Made by a program: the position numbers and the translations under genes. 8,740 nucleotides of DNA from Burkholderiales bacterium (GTDB lineage Bacteria; Pseudomonadota; Gammaproteobacteria; Burkholderiales; JAEUMW01). The notes under the pieces are model-generated. The model was not told the DNA's origin. It saw only the letters and a list, made by a program, of their open reading frames with translations, and did no database searches. Where the stretch lies: NCBI GenBank assembly GCA_016791285.1, contig JAEUMX010000077.1:1-8740 (forward strand), in the 5' to 3' direction. Position 1 is the stretch's first letter; each line of letters begins with the position of its first letter. Positions 1-6,345 of the stretch are shown piece after piece.

Positions 1-651
1 GAGAACATTCACCGTGCAGTCAACATCGGTTTGGTGAACGAGATGAAGATCGTGGCGGACCGGATGGGTATAGATATCCACGAGGTCATTCGCGCGGCGG
101 CGACGAAGCCGTTCGGCTTCGTCCCCTACTATCCTGGACCCGGGCTCGGCGGGCACTGCATCCCCATCGACCCCTTCTACCTTACGTGGAAGGCCCGAGA
201 GTTTGGCATCCATACGCGCTTCATCGAACTCGCCGGGGAGATCAACAGCAGCATGCCGCACTGGGTCGTCGGCAAGTGTGCGGATGCCCTCAACGAACAG
301 GGGCGCGCCTTCAAGGGCAGCCGTATCCTCGTGCTAGGCATTGCGTACAAGAAGAACGTCGACGATATGCGGGAGTCCCCCTCGGCGGAGCTCATAGAGC
401 TCTTGACCGCGAAGGGTGCGGAAGTCGAGTATTCGGATCCCCACGTACCGGTGTTCAAGAAGATGCGGCGTTACTCATTCCAGCTGACCAGCGTCGCTCT
501 CACCGCCGAGACCATCGCCACGTATGACCTGGTCCTGCTAGCCACCGATCACGACCGGTTCGATTACGAGCTGATACAAACCCATGCAAAGGTGATCGTG
601 GACACGCGCGGGCGCTACTCGAAGGCGCTGCCGAACGTGGTGAAGGCTTAG
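1..651 (+). CDS. Nucleotide-sugar dehydrogenase, UDP-GlcNAc 6-dehydrogenase (WbpA)-like, 5'-truncated by the window edge
   Basis: The reading frame is open from base 1 and gives the last 216 residues, so the N-terminal NAD-binding Rossmann domain lies outside the window. Visible residues 1-85 are the central helical dimerisation domain. It carries the family signature [13 protein letters not shown] with the catalytic cysteine (visible residue 53) that forms the thiohemiacetal/thioester intermediate. Residues about 105-210 are the C-terminal UDP-sugar-binding domain, starting with the [19 protein letters not shown] block. Enzymes of this family oxidise the C6 hydroxyl of a UDP- or GDP-sugar to a carboxylate using two NAD+, in the cytoplasm, to make uronic-acid precursors of capsule, exopolysaccharide or O-antigen. 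The [10 protein letters not shown] wording is closest to WbpA-type UDP-N-acetylglucosamine dehydrogenases as I remember them, but substrate cannot be fixed from this half. The gene ends in TAG. It is probably the last gene of a plus-strand polysaccharide cluster extending left. Confidence 0.93.
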   Translation, partial: ENIHRAVNIGLVNEMKIVADRMGIDIHEVIRAAATKPFGFVPYYPGPGLGGHCIPIDPFYLTWKAREFGIHTRFIELAGEINSSMPHWVVGKCADALNEQGRAFKGSRILVLGIAYKKNVDDMRESPSAELIELLTAKGAEVEYSDPHVPVFKKMRRYSFQLTSVALTAETIATYDLVLLATDHDRFDYELIQTHAKVIVDTRGRYSKALPNVVKA

Positions 652-669
652 TCGACCCGTTTCCCCCAG

Positions 670-687
670 GGCCCCGATCATGGGGCC
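670..687 (+). other. GC-rich hairpin after the dehydrogenase gene
   Basis: A perfect 6-bp inverted repeat, GGCCCC (670-675) and GGGGCC (682-687), with a 6-nt GATCAT loop, begins 18 nt after the dehydrogenase stop codon. No T-run follows it, since the next bases are purine-rich. It is therefore not a canonical intrinsic terminator. It could pause polymerase, protect the 3' end of the transcript, or be chance in GC-rich DNA. Confidence 0.25.
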
Positions 688-720
688 GGAGGAAAGGGTT
701 CCGCCGGCTCATCGGCAAAC

Positions 721-750
721 AAAAAGCCCGCGGCGAAGGCCGCGGACTTT
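721..750 (-). terminator. Intrinsic terminator of the small exported-protein gene
   Basis: The arms AAAGCCCGCGGC (723-734) and GCCGCGGACTTT (739-750) form a 12-position stem with one mismatch (C727 against A746) and a GAAG loop. Read on the minus strand the stem is followed by a run of five T (725-721) and then further T-rich bases, which is the layout of a rho-independent terminator. It starts 25 nt past the stop codon of the 48-residue minus-strand gene, so it probably ends that transcript. On the plus strand only TTT follows the GC core, so termination of the converging dehydrogenase transcript here would be weaker, though a bidirectional role is possible. Confidence 0.8.
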
Positions 751-775
751 CGGGTTACGGCGACCAGCCGGTGCG

Positions 776-922
776 CTACCGCATCTCAGGGGCCGGATCG
801 ACCAAGGTGCTGGTCTTGTTCTTCTCGGCCTTCGCCTTTTCGGAGCAACCCGCGCCGTCGGCATAGGCAGCGGATGACAGGGCGAGACCAAGCGCAGCGA
901 GCAGGGCGAACATTCGTTTCAT
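776..922 (-). CDS. Small exported protein, 48 residues, function unknown
   Basis: The short frame starts at ATG 922 and ends in TAG at 776. Residues 1-21 form a clear Sec signal peptide: MKRM with positive charges, a leucine/alanine-rich core, and SSAAYA before the predicted cleavage ahead of D22. The mature part is only about 27 residues. It has a single cysteine (C26), a lysine/glutamate-rich stretch (residues 28-36) and a TSTLVDPAPEMR tail. The cleavage-site region has no LxxC lipobox, because C26 sits 5 residues past the AYA site, so it is probably a soluble periplasmic peptide rather than a lipoprotein. A strong GAGGAG ribosome-binding site lies 8 nt upstream, and a minus-strand terminator lies just downstream. 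Together these give a complete single-gene unit in spite of the small size. It lies 97 nt after the GH57 stop on the same strand, so read-through from that gene is possible. I do not recognise the family. Confidence 0.75.
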   Translation of the reverse strand: MKRMFALLAALGLALSSAAYADGAGCSEKAKAEKNKTSTLVDPAPEMR

Positions 923-930
923 GGCAGAAG

Positions 931-936
931 CTCCTC
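931..936 (-). promoter_or_regulatory. Ribosome-binding site of the 48-residue gene
   Basis: The minus strand reads GAGGAG with an 8-nt spacer to ATG 922. This spacing favours ATG 922 over the second in-frame ATG at 913, and it keeps the charged MKR N-region of the signal peptide. Confidence 0.75.
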
Positions 937-946
937 GAGGGTCAAA

Positions 947-962
947 CGGCACCGGCGTGCCG
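947..962. repeat. Small inverted repeat upstream of the small-protein gene
   Basis: CGGCAC (947-952) and GTGCCG (957-962) pair perfectly around a CGGC loop. The repeat lies 24 nt upstream of ATG 922 in the 97-bp gap after the GH57 gene. It could be an operator or a 5'-UTR hairpin. It is short and GC-rich, so chance is a real alternative. A minus-strand TTGACT is present further upstream (plus positions 975-980), but no acceptable -10 box follows at 16-18 bp, so no promoter is called here. Confidence 0.25.
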
Positions 963-990
963 ACGTTGGATGGTAGTCAAGTGACCGCTT

Positions 991-1014
991 GAGCGCGAGA
1001 AAAGTTTCGCGCTC
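991..1014 (-). other. Hairpin after the GH57 gene, possible weak terminator
   Basis: GAGCGCGA (991-998) and TCGCGCTC (1007-1014) form a perfect 8-bp stem with an 8-nt loop, beginning 5 nt downstream of the GH57 stop on the minus strand. No T-run follows the stem on the minus strand (AAGCGG...). It could therefore be a pause or RNA-stability hairpin, or a rho-assisted 3' end of the glgC-GH57 transcript, rather than a textbook intrinsic terminator. Confidence 0.35.
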
Positions 1015-1019
1015 CGGAG

Positions 1020-2735
1020 TCAGGAGGAACGCCGCATCGCACCCCCCGCCTCGGGTGAACCCCCGCCGACGCTCACGGGATGCGACAGCACGTCGGGCAC
1101 GGGGAGCTGGAGCAGCCGGTAGAGGTGCGCGAGATTCTGCCGGAAAAGACGGTCGAAGCTCGCGACTGAATGCGCCGGATTGTAATCGCCGAACCACCAG
1201 AACCAGTCCGAGCTCTCGCACGAAGCAAGCTGGACTGAAGCCGCGTCCTGCTCGCGTTCGGTCAGCCGACCGCTCGCTATCACCAGATCGTAGCTCTGCT
1301 TGGCCTGCGCCAGCAGGTCCCAGGCATGGTTCTTCTCCGTCGCCCCGATCCACGTCGACAGATTTCCATAGACCCAGCTCCCCGCGACCAGCCCGGGTAG
1401 TCGCCCCGCCGCGGCGCGTGGCCGACCCGAGCGCGGCGCTTCGTCCAGCCATTTGCCGAACGTGGTCGTCCGGATGAAGGGATGCGCCTCGAGTCTGCCG
1501 TAGAGCTCCGTGAGGAAGTAGTACCCGTTGTAGGGATAGAACTCCCAGGCATTCTCGCCGTCCAGGATGACGGCAACAATCGGCGCCTCGCCTTCCTGCC
1601 TCGATCGCGCGATCGCTTCGAGCTCCCCGACGAAGTGCGCTGCCGCGTCGGCGCCGTGCCACCGGCAATACTCGAAGCCGATCAGATCGGACAGTCGATC
1701 GTCGCGGAAGAAACAGGCCACGTCGCTCCCGGCACCGGTCACCCGCCACGGCCGGTAGAGCCATTCGAGTTTGTTACCGACCTCGTGCCCACTGCGGCGC
1801 AGTGAGTTCCCGAGCACGCCCTCCCCGGTCGCAATCCACCTGACTCCCTGATCCGCAAACTCCTCCAGCACCGATTGCGAAACCGCGCCCTCGGCCGGCC
1901 AGAGGCCCCGCGGTGCGTGGCCGAAGCGGGCTGAGTGGCTCGCGATCGCCGACTCGACGTGGAACGCAACCCGGCTGCGCCCGCCGGGGTAACACGGCGA
2001 GGCCGGCAGGGCGGCTTCGGGGAGGGCGTCACGCGCTGTACCGAAGTCGATGAGCAAGGGCGCCAGGGGATGGAAGTGCGGCGTGGAGGAGAGCTCGACC
2101 CGACCGTTCTCGGCGAGCTTGCGATAGCGCGGAATCAGGCCGCAGATCGTGTCGCGAATGAGGTGCAGCAGCGCGCGGCGGTCGGCGTACGTGAACCGCT
2201 CGGCCTTGGCGAGCAACTGGGGCACCAGTGCGTTGTTACGGCGGACGGTCTCGCCGGTCCACGCAAGGTGGTACCAAGTGAGAAGATCGGCGAGATACTG
2301 ACCGGACAGATACGAGAGCGCGCCCTCCCCCTGCGCCTCGACCAGACTGAAGATCTGCTTCAGCGTGCGATACACGGGGAACGGCTCGATCATGCGGACG
2401 TGGTTGGCGTGCCAGCAGCTGTCGAGCACCAGGCGACGTTCGGCGGCGCTGAGGTCATCCAGGTTCTCGCGGGCAAGCAGCCTGAGCAGCGGATCGCGCA
2501 GGTTGCCCGACCCGAGTTGCTCGGCGTAGTCCTCGATCTGATCGAGCAGGATGGGAACGAAGTTCACCACGGCGTGCATGCCCGGATGGGCCTCCAGATA
2601 GGCCGCCATGTCCGAATAGTCTTTCAATGCGTGCAGATAGACCCAGGGCAGAGTGAATTCGCCCGTGGCGTAGTCTCGGTAATCGGGCTGGTGCATGTGC
2701 CACAGGAGCACGAAATCGAGACGGGGCGCCTGCAT
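1020..2735 (-). CDS. Glycoside hydrolase family 57 protein (alpha-amylase/amylopullulanase-like)
   Basis: This 571-residue cytoplasmic protein has no signal peptide. The five conserved GH57 regions appear in order: HQP at 15-17 (WHMHQPDY); VELSSTPHFHPLAPLL at about 213-228; GLWPAEGAVS with the nucleophile glutamate E282; ILDGENAWEFYP with the acid/base aspartate D392; and GNLSTWIGATEKNHAWDLL at about 457-475. Both catalytic residues are present, so it should be an active retaining alpha-glucan enzyme. The form of regions 2 and 3 is that of the amylopullulanase-like branch rather than GH57 branching enzymes. Substrate cannot be read from the sequence: hydrolysis or transglycosylation of alpha-1,4 and/or alpha-1,6 bonds are all possible. 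The last ~17 residues (glycine/serine-rich) look disordered. ATG 2735 lies 7 nt after the glgC stop. Its GAGG ribosome-binding site overlaps the glgC TGA, so the two genes are probably co-transcribed and translationally coupled, placing this enzyme in glycogen metabolism. Confidence 0.93.
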   Translation of the reverse strand: MQAPRLDFVLLWHMHQPDYRDYATGEFTLPWVYLHALKDYSDMAAYLEAHPGMHAVVNFVPILLDQIEDYAEQLGSGNLRDPLLRLLARENLDDLSAAERRLVLDSCWHANHVRMIEPFPVYRTLKQIFSLVEAQGEGALSYLSGQYLADLLTWYHLAWTGETVRRNNALVPQLLAKAERFTYADRRALLHLIRDTICGLIPRYRKLAENGRVELSSTPHFHPLAPLLIDFGTARDALPEAALPASPCYPGGRSRVAFHVESAIASHSARFGHAPRGLWPAEGAVSQSVLEEFADQGVRWIATGEGVLGNSLRRSGHEVGNKLEWLYRPWRVTGAGSDVACFFRDDRLSDLIGFEYCRWHGADAAAHFVGELEAIARSRQEGEAPIVAVILDGENAWEFYPYNGYYFLTELYGRLEAHPFIRTTTFGKWLDEAPRSGRPRAAAGRLPGLVAGSWVYGNLSTWIGATEKNHAWDLLAQAKQSYDLVIASGRLTEREQDAASVQLASCESSDWFWWFGDYNPAHSVASFDRLFRQNLAHLYRLLQLPVPDVLSHPVSVGGGSPEAGGAMRRSS

Positions 2736-2742
2736 GCCTGCC

Positions 2743-4020
2743 TCAACGCACCTGATGCACCGGCTGACCGAGCATCTCCGGCGTCACCAGCGTCACCCCG
2801 TTGTCCGTGACGTAGAAGCGCCGTCGGTCCTCGGCCAGGTTCACGCCGACCTCGAGACCCTCAGGAATCCGGCAGTTCTTGTCAATCACGCAGCGCTTGA
2901 GGGTGACGTACCGGCCGACGTCGACCTTGGGCAGGATCACCGAGTCTTCGATCTCGCTGTAGCTGTTCACGCGCACGTCCGAGAACAGCAGCGAGCGGCG
3001 TACCACCGAACCGCTGATTATGCAGCCGCCGGACACGAGCGAATCGACCGCCATGCCGCGCCGCTCCTGGTCGTCGAACACGAACTTGGCGGGTGGCAGC
3101 TGTTCCTGATGGGTCCAGATCGGCCACTCGTCGTCGTACATGTTCAGATCCGGGACGACCTTGGTGAGCTCGAGGTTCGCTTCCCAGTAGGCGTCCACCG
3201 TCCCGACGTCGCGCCAGTAGGGCACCCCCGCCACCATGTTGACGCAACTGTCGGCGAAGCGCTGCGCGTAGACGCGATAGCGATCGATGATGTGGGGGAT
3301 GATGTCCTTGCCAAAGTCGTGGCTCGAGTCGGCATCGTCGGCGTCGCGTATCAGCTGCTCGAACAGGAAGCGCGCGTTGAAAACGTAAATGCCCATGCTG
3401 GCGAGCGCCAAGTCAGGCTGGCCGGGAATATGGGGCGGCACGGGCGGTTTCTCCACGAAATCCACCACGCGCAAGTCGTCGTTGACGTGCATCACGCCGA
3501 AAGCCGTTGCCTCCTGGACCGGAACCTCGATGCAGCCTACGGTCATGTCCGCAGCCTTGGCGACGTGATAGGCGAGCAGCTTCCCGTAATCCATCTTGTA
3601 GATGTGATCGCCGGCGAGGATCAGGACGTAGTCGGGATCGAACTCGCGCAGGATGTCGATGTTCTGGAAGACCGCGTCGGCCGTGCCCTGATACCACAGC
3701 TCCTCGATCCTCTGCTGCGCGGGCATCAGCTCGACGAACTCCTTGAACTGGCCCGCGAGGAACGACCAGCCGAGCTGGATGTGGCGAATCAGGCTGTGCG
3801 ACTTGTACTGGGTCAGCACGCCGATGCGGCGGATACCCGAGTTCACGCAGTTCGACAGCACGAAATCGATGATCCGGAACTTGCCGCCGAAGGGCACGCC
3901 GGGCTTGGCACGCCAGTCGGTCAGGTGCGCGAGGCGGCTGCCCCGGCCTCCTGCAAGCACCATGGCATACGTGTTCTTGGTAAGCAGACTGATGAATCGG
4001 GGTGCGGATTCGGGTGTCAC
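2743..4020 (-). CDS. glgC: Glucose-1-phosphate adenylyltransferase (ADP-glucose pyrophosphorylase)
   Basis: GlgC makes ADP-glucose and pyrophosphate from ATP and glucose-1-phosphate, the committed step of bacterial glycogen synthesis, as a cytoplasmic tetramer. The 425 residues match the usual family length. The N-terminal nucleotidyltransferase domain (about 17-290) shows the nucleotide loop GGRGSRL (24-30), [17 protein letters not shown] (37-53), WYQGTADAV (109-117), LAGDHIY with catalytic D138, FVEKP with the sugar-phosphate-binding K191, and [10 protein letters not shown] (233-242). The C-terminal left-handed beta-helix domain (about 300-410) has [13 protein letters not shown] and the [10 protein letters not shown] repeats. 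The family is allosterically controlled by glycolytic intermediates and AMP, but the effectors cannot be told from sequence here. The start is GTG at 4020, because an in-frame TAA lies 4-6 nt upstream and AAGGA stands 10 nt before the GTG. It is the first gene of a minus-strand pair with the GH57 gene and is divergent from glgB. Confidence 0.97.
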   Translation of the reverse strand: MTPESAPRFISLLTKNTYAMVLAGGRGSRLAHLTDWRAKPGVPFGGKFRIIDFVLSNCVNSGIRRIGVLTQYKSHSLIRHIQLGWSFLAGQFKEFVELMPAQQRIEELWYQGTADAVFQNIDILREFDPDYVLILAGDHIYKMDYGKLLAYHVAKAADMTVGCIEVPVQEATAFGVMHVNDDLRVVDFVEKPPVPPHIPGQPDLALASMGIYVFNARFLFEQLIRDADDADSSHDFGKDIIPHIIDRYRVYAQRFADSCVNMVAGVPYWRDVGTVDAYWEANLELTKVVPDLNMYDDEWPIWTHQEQLPPAKFVFDDQERRGMAVDSLVSGGCIISGSVVRRSLLFSDVRVNSYSEIEDSVILPKVDVGRYVTLKRCVIDKNCRIPEGLEVGVNLAEDRRRFYVTDNGVTLVTPEMLGQPVHQVR

Positions 4021-4030
4021 CGTTTACGCG

Positions 4031-4035
4031 TCCTT
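4031..4035 (-). promoter_or_regulatory. Ribosome-binding site of glgC
   Basis: The minus strand reads AAGGA with a 10-nt spacer to the GTG start at 4020. With the in-frame TAA just upstream, it supports GTG as the real initiation codon. Confidence 0.6.
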
Positions 4036-4069
4036 GCTTGGATGTTTGATCGGTATCCAGATTTGCAGC

Positions 4070-4090
4070 GCCCGCGGCGAGAACGCGGGC
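4070..4090. repeat. Perfect 7-bp dyad in the glgC-glgB intergenic region
   Basis: GCCCGCG (4070-4076) and CGCGGGC (4084-4090) are perfect inverted repeats around a 7-nt centre. The dyad lies midway between the two divergent starts and abuts the possible -35 element of glgB. It could be an operator shared by both transcripts, or a hairpin in the 5' leader of the glgC transcript. No regulator can be named from it. Confidence 0.4.
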
Positions 4091-4117
4091 CTGACCTCCC
4101 GGGACTACGGCTATAAT
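4091..4117 (+). promoter_or_regulatory. Probable glgB promoter with consensus -10 box
   Basis: A perfect TATAAT lies at 4112-4117. It is flanked by CGGC (4108-4111) and GCCG (4118-4121), which make a small dyad around it. The best -35 is CTGACC at 4091-4096, with a 15-bp spacer that is shorter than the preferred 16-18. Transcription starting about 7 nt after the -10 would begin near 4124, only about 12 nt before the glgB ATG. The exact consensus -10 in this GC-rich DNA is the main support; the -35 and start point are inferred. Confidence 0.55.
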
Positions 4118-4135
4118 GCCGCTCTTTATCCGCTC

Positions 4136-6322
4136 ATGAAACACGACCTCCCCACCGAAGTCAATCAGCTTGCGCAGCGGCTGCTCGAGGCGCGGCTGCA
4201 CGATCCGCATGCGCTCCTCGGCCTGCGCACGCAAGGCGACCGGCAGTTGGTGCGCGCATTCGACCCGCACGCCGATGCGCTGTCGATCGAGACGCCCGCA
4301 GGGTGGTGCCCGATGAAGCCGGTCGGGATCGCCGGGCTCTTCGAGTGGCGCGGCACCGGCCTGCCCGCCCGCTATCGCTTGCAGGTGGGAGCAGGCGGCA
4401 ACGCGCGCATCGCGCACGACCCGTATGCCTTTGCGCCCAGCCTCACCGAGCACGACCTTTATCTCTTCAACGAGGGCCGTTTCCATCAGGCGTATCGAGC
4501 CCTCGGCGCGCAGCCCATGGCGCTCGACGGCGTGGCGGGTTTTCGCTTCGCCGTCTGGGCCCCGAACGCCGAGCGGGTGTCAGTCGTGGGCGACTTCAAC
4601 CGCTGGGACGGTCGCGTGCATCCCATGATGAGCCGGGGATCCACTGGCGTCTGGGAGCTCTTCGTGCCCGACCTTCCGGCCGGCTCGCTGTACAAATTCG
4701 AGATCCGCAACCGGCACACCGGCCAGGTGATGGTCAAGTTCGACCCGTACGGCCAGGAGTTCGAGTTGCGCCCGAGCACGGCCGGCCGCACCTGCCCGCG
4801 GAGCACCCACGCGTGGCAAGACCGGGACTGGCTGGAGCGGCGCGCCGCGTGGGATTGGCTGCACGCGCCCGTCAACATCTACGAGGTGCACGCGGGCTCC
4901 TGGCGGCGCCATCCGGATGGGCGCTTCTACAGCTACGACGAACTCGCCGCCGCCCTCGTCCCCTACGTGCAGGAGATGGGCTACACGCATATCGAGTTGC
5001 TGCCCATCTCGGAGCACCCGCTCGACGAGTCGTGGGGCTACCAGTCGACGGGCTATTTCGCCCCGACGAGCCGGCACGGCGATCCCGACGGGCTGCGACG
5101 CTTCATCGATGCCTGTCATCGGGGCAACATCGGCGTCATCCTGGACTGGGTGCCGGCGCATTTCCCGACCGACGCGTGGGCACTCGCCCGCTTCGACGGC
5201 ACGGCGCTCTATGAGCACGAGGATCCGCGCCTCGGCCTGCACCAGGACTGGGGCACGCACGTGTTCAACTTCGGTCGCAACGAGGTGAAGAGCTTCCTGC
5301 TCGCGAGCGCCCATTATTGGTTGTCAGAGTTCCACATCGATGCGCTGCGGGTCGATGCGGTCGCCTCGATGCTTTATCTCGACTACTCCCGCAAGCACGG
5401 CGAGTGGCTGCCGAACCGCTACGGCGGTCGTGAGAACCTCGATGCGATCGCCTTCCTGCGCGAGCTGAATGTCATGGTCCACGACCAGTTTCCCGGCGCG
5501 CTCTCCTTCGCCGAGGAGTCGACCGCGTGGCCGATGGTGTCGCGGCCAGTTTACCTGGGGGGTCTCGGCTTCTCGATGAAGTGGAACATGGGCTGGATGA
5601 ACGACACGCTCTCCTACATGGGACGCGACCCGATCCATCGCCGCTACCACCACGAGCTGCTGACCTTCGGGCAGGTCTACGCCTACTCCGAGAACTTCGT
5701 GCTGCCGCTCTCCCATGACGAAGTCGTGCACGGCAAGTATTCACTGCTTGGCAAGATGCCGGGCGACGGCTGGCAGAAGTTCGCAAACCTGCGTCTGCTC
5801 GCGCTGTATCAGCTCACCTCCCCCGGCAAGAAGCTCAACTTCATGGGCAACGAGTTCGGCCAGGGCCGCGAGTGGCAGGTGCAGTGGGAATTGGAGTGGG
5901 CGCAATCGTCGATACCGATCCACGCGGGCACAAGGCATTTCGCCCGCGATCTGAACGTGCTGTACCGGGATTGCCGGGCGCTGCACGAGCTGGACTTTTC
6001 GCAGGAGGGATTTTCGTGGATCGACTGCCACGACGCCGACCAGTCGGTCGTGAGCTACCAGCGCCGTGCGCGCGACGGATCGTTCGTCGTGGTGGTGCTG
6101 AACTTCACGCCGGTGCCGCGCCATGGCTACCAAATCGGCGTTCCAGCGCACGGCACCTACCATGAGGTTTTGAACAGCGACTCGGAGTTCTACGGAGGCT
6201 CGAACCTGGGCAACGCCGGGCATATCCAGACGTCCGGCACTTCGTGGATGGGGCTGCCCGATTCACTGGTGATCGACCTGCCGCCGCTCGCGGGTCTGGT
6301 GCTGCGACTCTCCGGCGGTTAG
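4136..6322 (+). CDS. glgB: 1,4-alpha-glucan branching enzyme, GH13
   Basis: GlgB cuts an alpha-1,4 glucan chain and re-attaches the piece through an alpha-1,6 bond, creating glycogen branches in the cytoplasm. From ATG 4136 it has 728 residues, the same length as I recall for E. coli GlgB. An N1 beta domain (about 20-110) and a CBM48 N2 domain (about 125-215, [22 protein letters not shown]) precede the GH13 barrel (about 245-600), and a C-terminal beta domain (about 625-727) closes the protein. Catalytic residues are all present: nucleophile D407 in [11 protein letters not shown], acid/base E460 in FAEES, and transition-state stabiliser D528 in LSHDEVVHG; region I is DWVPAHFP (337-344). The frame stays open upstream to 3743, but that part is antisense to glgC and unlike the family, so ATG 4136 is preferred. 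No Shine-Dalgarno motif precedes it, which fits a very short leader from the nearby TATAAT. It is divergent from glgC. Confidence 0.97.
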   Translation: MKHDLPTEVNQLAQRLLEARLHDPHALLGLRTQGDRQLVRAFDPHADALSIETPAGWCPMKPVGIAGLFEWRGTGLPARYRLQVGAGGNARIAHDPYAFAPSLTEHDLYLFNEGRFHQAYRALGAQPMALDGVAGFRFAVWAPNAERVSVVGDFNRWDGRVHPMMSRGSTGVWELFVPDLPAGSLYKFEIRNRHTGQVMVKFDPYGQEFELRPSTAGRTCPRSTHAWQDRDWLERRAAWDWLHAPVNIYEVHAGSWRRHPDGRFYSYDELAAALVPYVQEMGYTHIELLPISEHPLDESWGYQSTGYFAPTSRHGDPDGLRRFIDACHRGNIGVILDWVPAHFPTDAWALARFDGTALYEHEDPRLGLHQDWGTHVFNFGRNEVKSFLLASAHYWLSEFHIDALRVDAVASMLYLDYSRKHGEWLPNRYGGRENLDAIAFLRELNVMVHDQFPGALSFAEESTAWPMVSRPVYLGGLGFSMKWNMGWMNDTLSYMGRDPIHRRYHHELLTFGQVYAYSENFVLPLSHDEVVHGKYSLLGKMPGDGWQKFANLRLLALYQLTSPGKKLNFMGNEFGQGREWQVQWELEWAQSSIPIHAGTRHFARDLNVLYRDCRALHELDFSQEGFSWIDCHDADQSVVSYQRRARDGSFVVVVLNFTPVPRHGYQIGVPAHGTYHEVLNSDSEFYGGSNLGNAGHIQTSGTSWMGLPDSLVIDLPPLAGLVLRLSGG

Positions 6323-6328
6323 CGCTTC

Positions 6329-6345
6329 GCGGCGAATTAAGCCGC
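6329..6345. repeat. Short dyad between the converging glgB and cyclase genes
   Basis: GCGGC (6329-6333) and GCCGC (6341-6345) pair around a 7-nt AT-rich loop. The dyad overlaps the 14-bp gap between the glgB stop (6322) and the cyclase stop (6337-6339). The stem is only 5 bp and lacks a T-run on either strand, so it is at best a weak shared 3' signal. No convincing terminator is visible between these genes. Confidence 0.2.

Noticed and set aside
680..877. A 65-codon plus-strand frame after the dehydrogenase gene.
   Set aside because: It passes straight through the 721-750 terminator and is antisense to the 48-residue exported-protein gene.
919..1764. A 281-codon minus-strand frame overlapping the GH57 C-terminal half in another frame.
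   Set aside because: The frame is arginine-rich and motif-free. The GH57 frame carries catalytic D392 and region 5 across the same bases.
1935..2810. A 291-codon plus-strand frame opposite the N-terminal half of the GH57 gene.
   Set aside because: It is an antisense shadow. GH57 region 1 and the continuous N-terminal half of the protein are encoded on the minus strand here.
2695..4116. A 473-codon open frame on the plus strand, opposite glgC and the start of the GH57 gene.
   Set aside because: It is the antisense mirror of glgC in GC-rich DNA: its composition is dominated by valine, histidine, aspartate, arginine and alanine, it shows no domain signature, and glgC on the other strand is unmistakable.
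3743..4135. A 131-codon upstream extension of the glgB frame.
   Set aside because: It is antisense to glgC, unlike any GlgB N-terminus, and would exceed the family length. ATG 4136 gives 728 residues and follows the TATAAT box.
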